Shown piece after piece: positions 23,528 through 26,176 of a stretch of DNA of 26,176 nt. The DNA comes from an uncultured Treponema sp. (GTDB lineage Bacteria > Spirochaetota > Spirochaetia > Treponematales > Treponemataceae). The notes under the pieces were generated by a model, which was given only the letters and a program-made list of their open reading frames with translations, was not told where the DNA came from and made no database searches. Made by a program: the position numbers and the translations under genes. Position 1 is the stretch's first letter, and every line of letters starts with the position of its first letter. The stretch lies in assembly GCA_905372235.1 (NCBI GenBank), contig CAJPOF010000030.1, positions 1 to 26,176 of the forward strand, written 5' to 3'.

Positions 23528-24514
23528 TCAGGAATTCAAAACCATAAAATTCGGCTCTCCGTCGCTTTCAAGGAAAATTTTCACCCTGCAATGCTCCATG
23601 CACACGTCGTTCGAAAATGAAATCATATCAACGCTTTCAGGCCCCAAAAGGTCTTCGGGATTGTAAACAAAATCAATCGTAGCCTCTTCACCTTCTGCGG
23701 CAAGACGACTTAGCGCACCGTTTATTTTTACGATATCCTTTACGCACGGAATCAAAGTTCCTTTACCTTTTTCTTCAAGTTTCATTTCAAGAAAAAGCAG
23801 CTGCATTTTTTCTATTTTTGAATGTTTTTCGTCCTCCGGAACAAAACCGCTCCTGAAATCGCAATTGTTCACCCGCTGCCATTCCGCAAAATCCTCAAAA
23901 AAAACAGACGGTTGAATTTTTATCGCCTGAAGCACCGAGTTGAACCACGAAAGTGCACGTCCCGCAGAATAGAACGTCCTGCATGAAAACGCAATATTTC
24001 TTGCGGCCCGGATATCCTCGGCGGAAAAAAATCCGCTTACCCTCGGAAGATTTTCATCGTCGTCGCTTTCAAGCTGAGGAAAATCAATGTGGTTCGGATA
24101 TTGCGCCACCGAAAAATCAAGTCGTTCCTTAAAAGATTTTAAAGAGTCGTTTTCGGAAGCGGCAAAATACAAGCTTACCCCAAAAAGAACGCCAAAGTTG
24201 TCCAGAAGCGCACATTTCCTTGAATAAAACTTTTTGTCAAATCCCTTATCCGAAGGAACAAAATCCATCTCAACGGAAGAACTTATAGAAGAAAGAAGAG
24301 AGCATATTTCCTGATCCAAAATTTTCGGATTTATTTTTATTGAAACAAAAAGTTCGGGGGCATCTTTTTGAATCCGCAAAAGGAAATCTCGTAACAGCCC
24401 CTTGTCGTTTGCGATGTTTTCGTCATGGACTGAAAGTTCCGTTATGCCCTTGAGCGAAAAATCTTTCAGATTATCCGCAAGTTCCGCAGAGTTGAAATAA
24501 AACTGCTTTTCCAT
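23528..24514 (-). CDS. Unknown protein resembling a radical-SAM barrel without its cluster cysteines
   Basis: A 328-residue soluble protein. The N-terminal part (ITELSVHDENIANDKGLLRD, then APELFVSIKINPKIL) has the rhythm of a radical-SAM TIM barrel just after the cluster loop (E-L-x-x-x-D/H-x-x-x ... PxLF ... INP), but no CxxxCxxC motif exists anywhere. Later stretches include PNHIDFPQLE, FYSAGRALSWFNSVLQ and FFEDFAEWQRVNNCD. The resemblance is by eye only. The ATG at 24514 is used rather than a TTG two codons upstream; a GGGG stretch precedes it. The gene starts 15 bases after asnA's stop and is the third gene of the apt operon. Confidence 0.75.
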   Translation of the reverse strand: MEKQFYFNSAELADNLKDFSLKGITELSVHDENIANDKGLLRDFLLRIQKDAPELFVSIKINPKILDQEICSLLSSISSSVEMDFVPSDKGFDKKFYSRKCALLDNFGVLFGVSLYFAASENDSLKSFKERLDFSVAQYPNHIDFPQLESDDDENLPRVSGFFSAEDIRAARNIAFSCRTFYSAGRALSWFNSVLQAIKIQPSVFFEDFAEWQRVNNCDFRSGFVPEDEKHSKIEKMQLLFLEMKLEEKGKGTLIPCVKDIVKINGALSRLAAEGEEATIDFVYNPEDLLGPESVDMISFSNDVCMEHCRVKIFLESDGEPNFMVLNS

Positions 24515-24529
24515 GCCCAAAGCCCCGTT

Positions 24530-25546
24530 TTACAGAAGAGCTATACCGTTTTCTTCGCAGAGTTTTCGTTCCGCCTCCGGCCATACACTCACCTGGGTCT
24601 CGCCAATATGGGCTTTCCTAAGGAAGAACATACATAGCCTTGATTGCCCTATTCCGCCGCCCAAAGTCTGAGTCAGCTTTCCCGAAAGCAGTTTCTTGTG
24701 GAAATCCAAGTTTGTCCTGTCTTCGCAGTTACGTTCCTTCAGTTGCTTTGAAAGGCTTTCGGCATTCACCCTTATTCCCATGGAACTAAGTTCAAGGGCT
24801 CTGTTCAGCACCGGATTCCACACAAGAAGGTCTCCGTTCAAGCCGACATGACCGTCTCCGCTTTCCGTTATCCAGTCGTCATAGTCGGGTGCGCGTCCGT
24901 CGTGAATCGAGCCGTCCGGAAGAGTTCCGCCGATTCCCGTGATAAATACCGCTCCGTATTTTTTACAGATTGCGTCTTCCCGTTCTTTTGGCGAAAGTTT
25001 CGGATATTCGTTCAGAAGGTCATCGGTATACACGAACTTTATCTCATCTGGAAGAATAGGCTTTATCTGTGAATATCGGTCGTAAATGAAAAATTCCGTT
25101 CGTTTAAGCGAACTGTATATCTTTTTTACAATATCAAAAAGATAGTAGACAGTCCTGTCCCTCTCGTCGATAGCCATACACCAGTCCCACTGATCGACAT
25201 ATATCGAATGAATTCTATCGATAGTATCGTCAGGACGGATGGCATTCATATCAGTGTATATTCCAAAACCCGGAGGAAGAGCCATTTCCGTAACCTTCAC
25301 TCTCTTCCATTTTGCAAGTGACTGGACAATCTCCATTTTTTTCCCGCCCATGTTTCCGACATTGAACGAGACAGGTTTTTCAATTCCGTTCAGGTCGTCG
25401 TTAAGACCGCTTCCTGCAGGAACAAAAAGCGGAGCGGTAACCCTTGTAAGGTTTAGTCCTGTCGAAAGCGAAAGTTGGAAAAAATCTTTTATCGCCACAA
25501 TGGCGTGTTCGGTTTCGCGTTTTCCTAAAATCGATTTGTACTTCAT
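24530..25546 (-). CDS. asnA: Aspartate-ammonia ligase (asparagine synthetase A)
   Basis: A 338-residue AsnA, which makes asparagine from aspartate, ammonia and ATP and has a class II aminoacyl-tRNA-synthetase fold. Diagnostic stretches are TRVTAPLFVPAGSGLNDDLN, EIVQSLAKWKRVKV, IYVDQWDWCMAI and the C-terminal LGGGIGQSRLCMFFL. The length is typical (about 330). The GGAG used for its ribosome binding overlaps the last codons of apt, 6 bases upstream, so the genes are co-transcribed. Free asparagine synthesis next to a full gatCAB elsewhere in the window suggests GatCAB serves mainly Gln-tRNA here; that is inference. Confidence 0.96.
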   Translation of the reverse strand: MKYKSILGKRETEHAIVAIKDFFQLSLSTGLNLTRVTAPLFVPAGSGLNDDLNGIEKPVSFNVGNMGGKKMEIVQSLAKWKRVKVTEMALPPGFGIYTDMNAIRPDDTIDRIHSIYVDQWDWCMAIDERDRTVYYLFDIVKKIYSSLKRTEFFIYDRYSQIKPILPDEIKFVYTDDLLNEYPKLSPKEREDAICKKYGAVFITGIGGTLPDGSIHDGRAPDYDDWITESGDGHVGLNGDLLVWNPVLNRALELSSMGIRVNAESLSKQLKERNCEDRTNLDFHKKLLSGKLTQTLGGGIGQSRLCMFFLRKAHIGETQVSVWPEAERKLCEENGIALL

Positions 25547-25552
25547 TTTTGA

Positions 25553-26083
25553 CTATTCTCCGTCGTAGTTTATCAAAGTTCGTACGGCAGTAGGAGAAAG
25601 TATTTTCTCGTAATTCAAGGAAGGAAGACCGATTATACCGAAGAATTCTTCTGCTTTTGCGCCGCCCATTTCAAGAAGTTTGCGCGCGGCATCAAGAGTT
25701 CCACCCGTAGCGATAAGGTCGTCCACGATAAGATATTTTTTCCCAGCCTGAATGTCAGACTTGTGAACTTCTATCTCGGCTGTTCCGTATTCCAAATCAT
25801 AGGAACATCTATACACCTCGCCGGGAAGTTTTCCTTTTTTGCGAATCAACACAAGCGGAACGCCAAGACGTTCGGCAAAAGGCGCGGCAACAAGAAAACC
25901 TCGGGATTCAACACCGCACACGCCGTCCAAATCCCTTCCACGGTAGATTTCAACCATTTTATCCAAAACATACCTAAAACATTCCGGATTGGTAAAAATA
26001 CTGGTAACATCATAAAAAAGAATGCCCGGCTTTGGGAAATCGGGAACCCTTCTGATACATTCATCAAGTTCTAGAGTGGTCAT
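25553..26083 (-). CDS. apt: Adenine phosphoribosyltransferase
   Basis: A 176-residue purine salvage enzyme converting adenine and PRPP to AMP. Typical motifs are RRVPDFPKPGILFYDVT (11-27), GVESRGF (57-63), LIRKKGKLPGE (79-89) and the PRPP loop VDDLIATGGT (120-129). It is the first gene of apt-asnA-23528. The ATG lies 9 bases after a TAGAAT box and has no Shine-Dalgarno sequence. Confidence 0.97.
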   Translation of the reverse strand: MTTLELDECIRRVPDFPKPGILFYDVTSIFTNPECFRYVLDKMVEIYRGRDLDGVCGVESRGFLVAAPFAERLGVPLVLIRKKGKLPGEVYRCSYDLEYGTAEIEVHKSDIQAGKKYLIVDDLIATGGTLDAARKLLEMGGAKAEEFFGIIGLPSLNYEKILSPTAVRTLINYDGE

Positions 26084-26092
26084 AGCCCAACA

Positions 26093-26121
26093 ATTCTATT
26101 ACTTATCTTGGGGATTTTCAA
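26093..26121 (-). promoter_or_regulatory. Promoter of the apt-asnA operon
   Basis: Minus strand TTGAAA (26116-26121), a 17-base spacer and TAGAAT (26093-26098); nine bases (TGTTGGGCT) precede the ATG. The layout is identical to that of argH. The remaining bases to the right edge show nothing further. Confidence 0.75.
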
Positions 26122-26176
26122 CAAAAAACGAATAATCATATAGGCGCACAAAATGGAAAGTGAAACGTTTTAAATT

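Noticed and set aside
23363..23620. An 85-residue plus-strand frame
   Set aside because: No ribosome site or promoter, begins inside a terminator hairpin and runs antisense into the next gene.
1..26176. Mobile elements, CRISPR repeats, toxin-antitoxin pairs or a defence island
   Set aside because: I looked on both strands and saw no transposase, integrase, repeat-spacer array or defence-type domain; the genes are housekeeping or spirochaete-specific.

Overview
This 26.2 kb window looks like chromosomal DNA of a spirochaete, most likely Treponema or a close relative. I base that on a divergent flagellar switch protein of the spirochaete FliG1 type standing alone outside a flagellar operon, on RNase Y, GatCAB, AsnA, a NudC-type Nudix enzyme and an M16C protease in typical treponeme style, and on a moderately AT-rich composition. 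No database search was possible, so genus-level placement is inference. I see no prophage, insertion sequence, CRISPR array or integrase; the region is compact housekeeping DNA.

Layout. 1-3004 (-): M16C metallopeptidase, cut at the left edge. 3108-5641 (+): an unrecognised 570-residue protein coupled by an ATGA overlap to a PgeF/YlmD family protein. 5643-6788 (-): FliG1-like protein, convergent with pgeF and divergent from nudC (6874-7695, +), which is followed by rny (7787-9319, +). 9337-9443: a long hairpin acting as a probable two-way terminator. 9469-11269 (-): a four-helix membrane protein, an ASCH-domain protein and a short protein resembling the start of a PLP aminotransferase. 11329-14773 (-): gatC-gatA-gatB. 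14955-16106 (-): hisC, then tRNA-Thr(CGU) (16231-16302, -) with its own promoter and terminator. 16346-17581 (-): a regulator with two cyclic-nucleotide-binding domains, divergent from a PHP phosphoesterase (17645-18511, +). 18516-20784 (-): an amino-acid ABC importer (substrate-binding lipoprotein, permease, ATPase). 20889-22295 (-): argH. 22369-23202 (-): an exported protein of unknown function. 23528-26083 (-): apt, asnA and an unrecognised protein that resembles a radical-SAM barrel without its iron-sulphur cysteines.

The most striking property is regulatory. Ten of the genes that start a transcription unit have a recognisable -10 box ending only 6, 7 or 9 bases before the ATG, which would give leaderless or almost leaderless mRNAs, while genes inside operons and a minority of first genes (rny, the membrane protein, the cNMP regulator, the ABC lipoprotein, the exported protein) have ordinary Shine-Dalgarno sequences. 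Four promoters share a TTGTGN extension directly upstream of the -10 box and lack a good -35; most of the others have a good -35 at 17-18 bases. A second point is that gatA is followed in frame, beyond its TGA, by 22 very protein-like codons that end in TAA at a normal operon distance from gatB.
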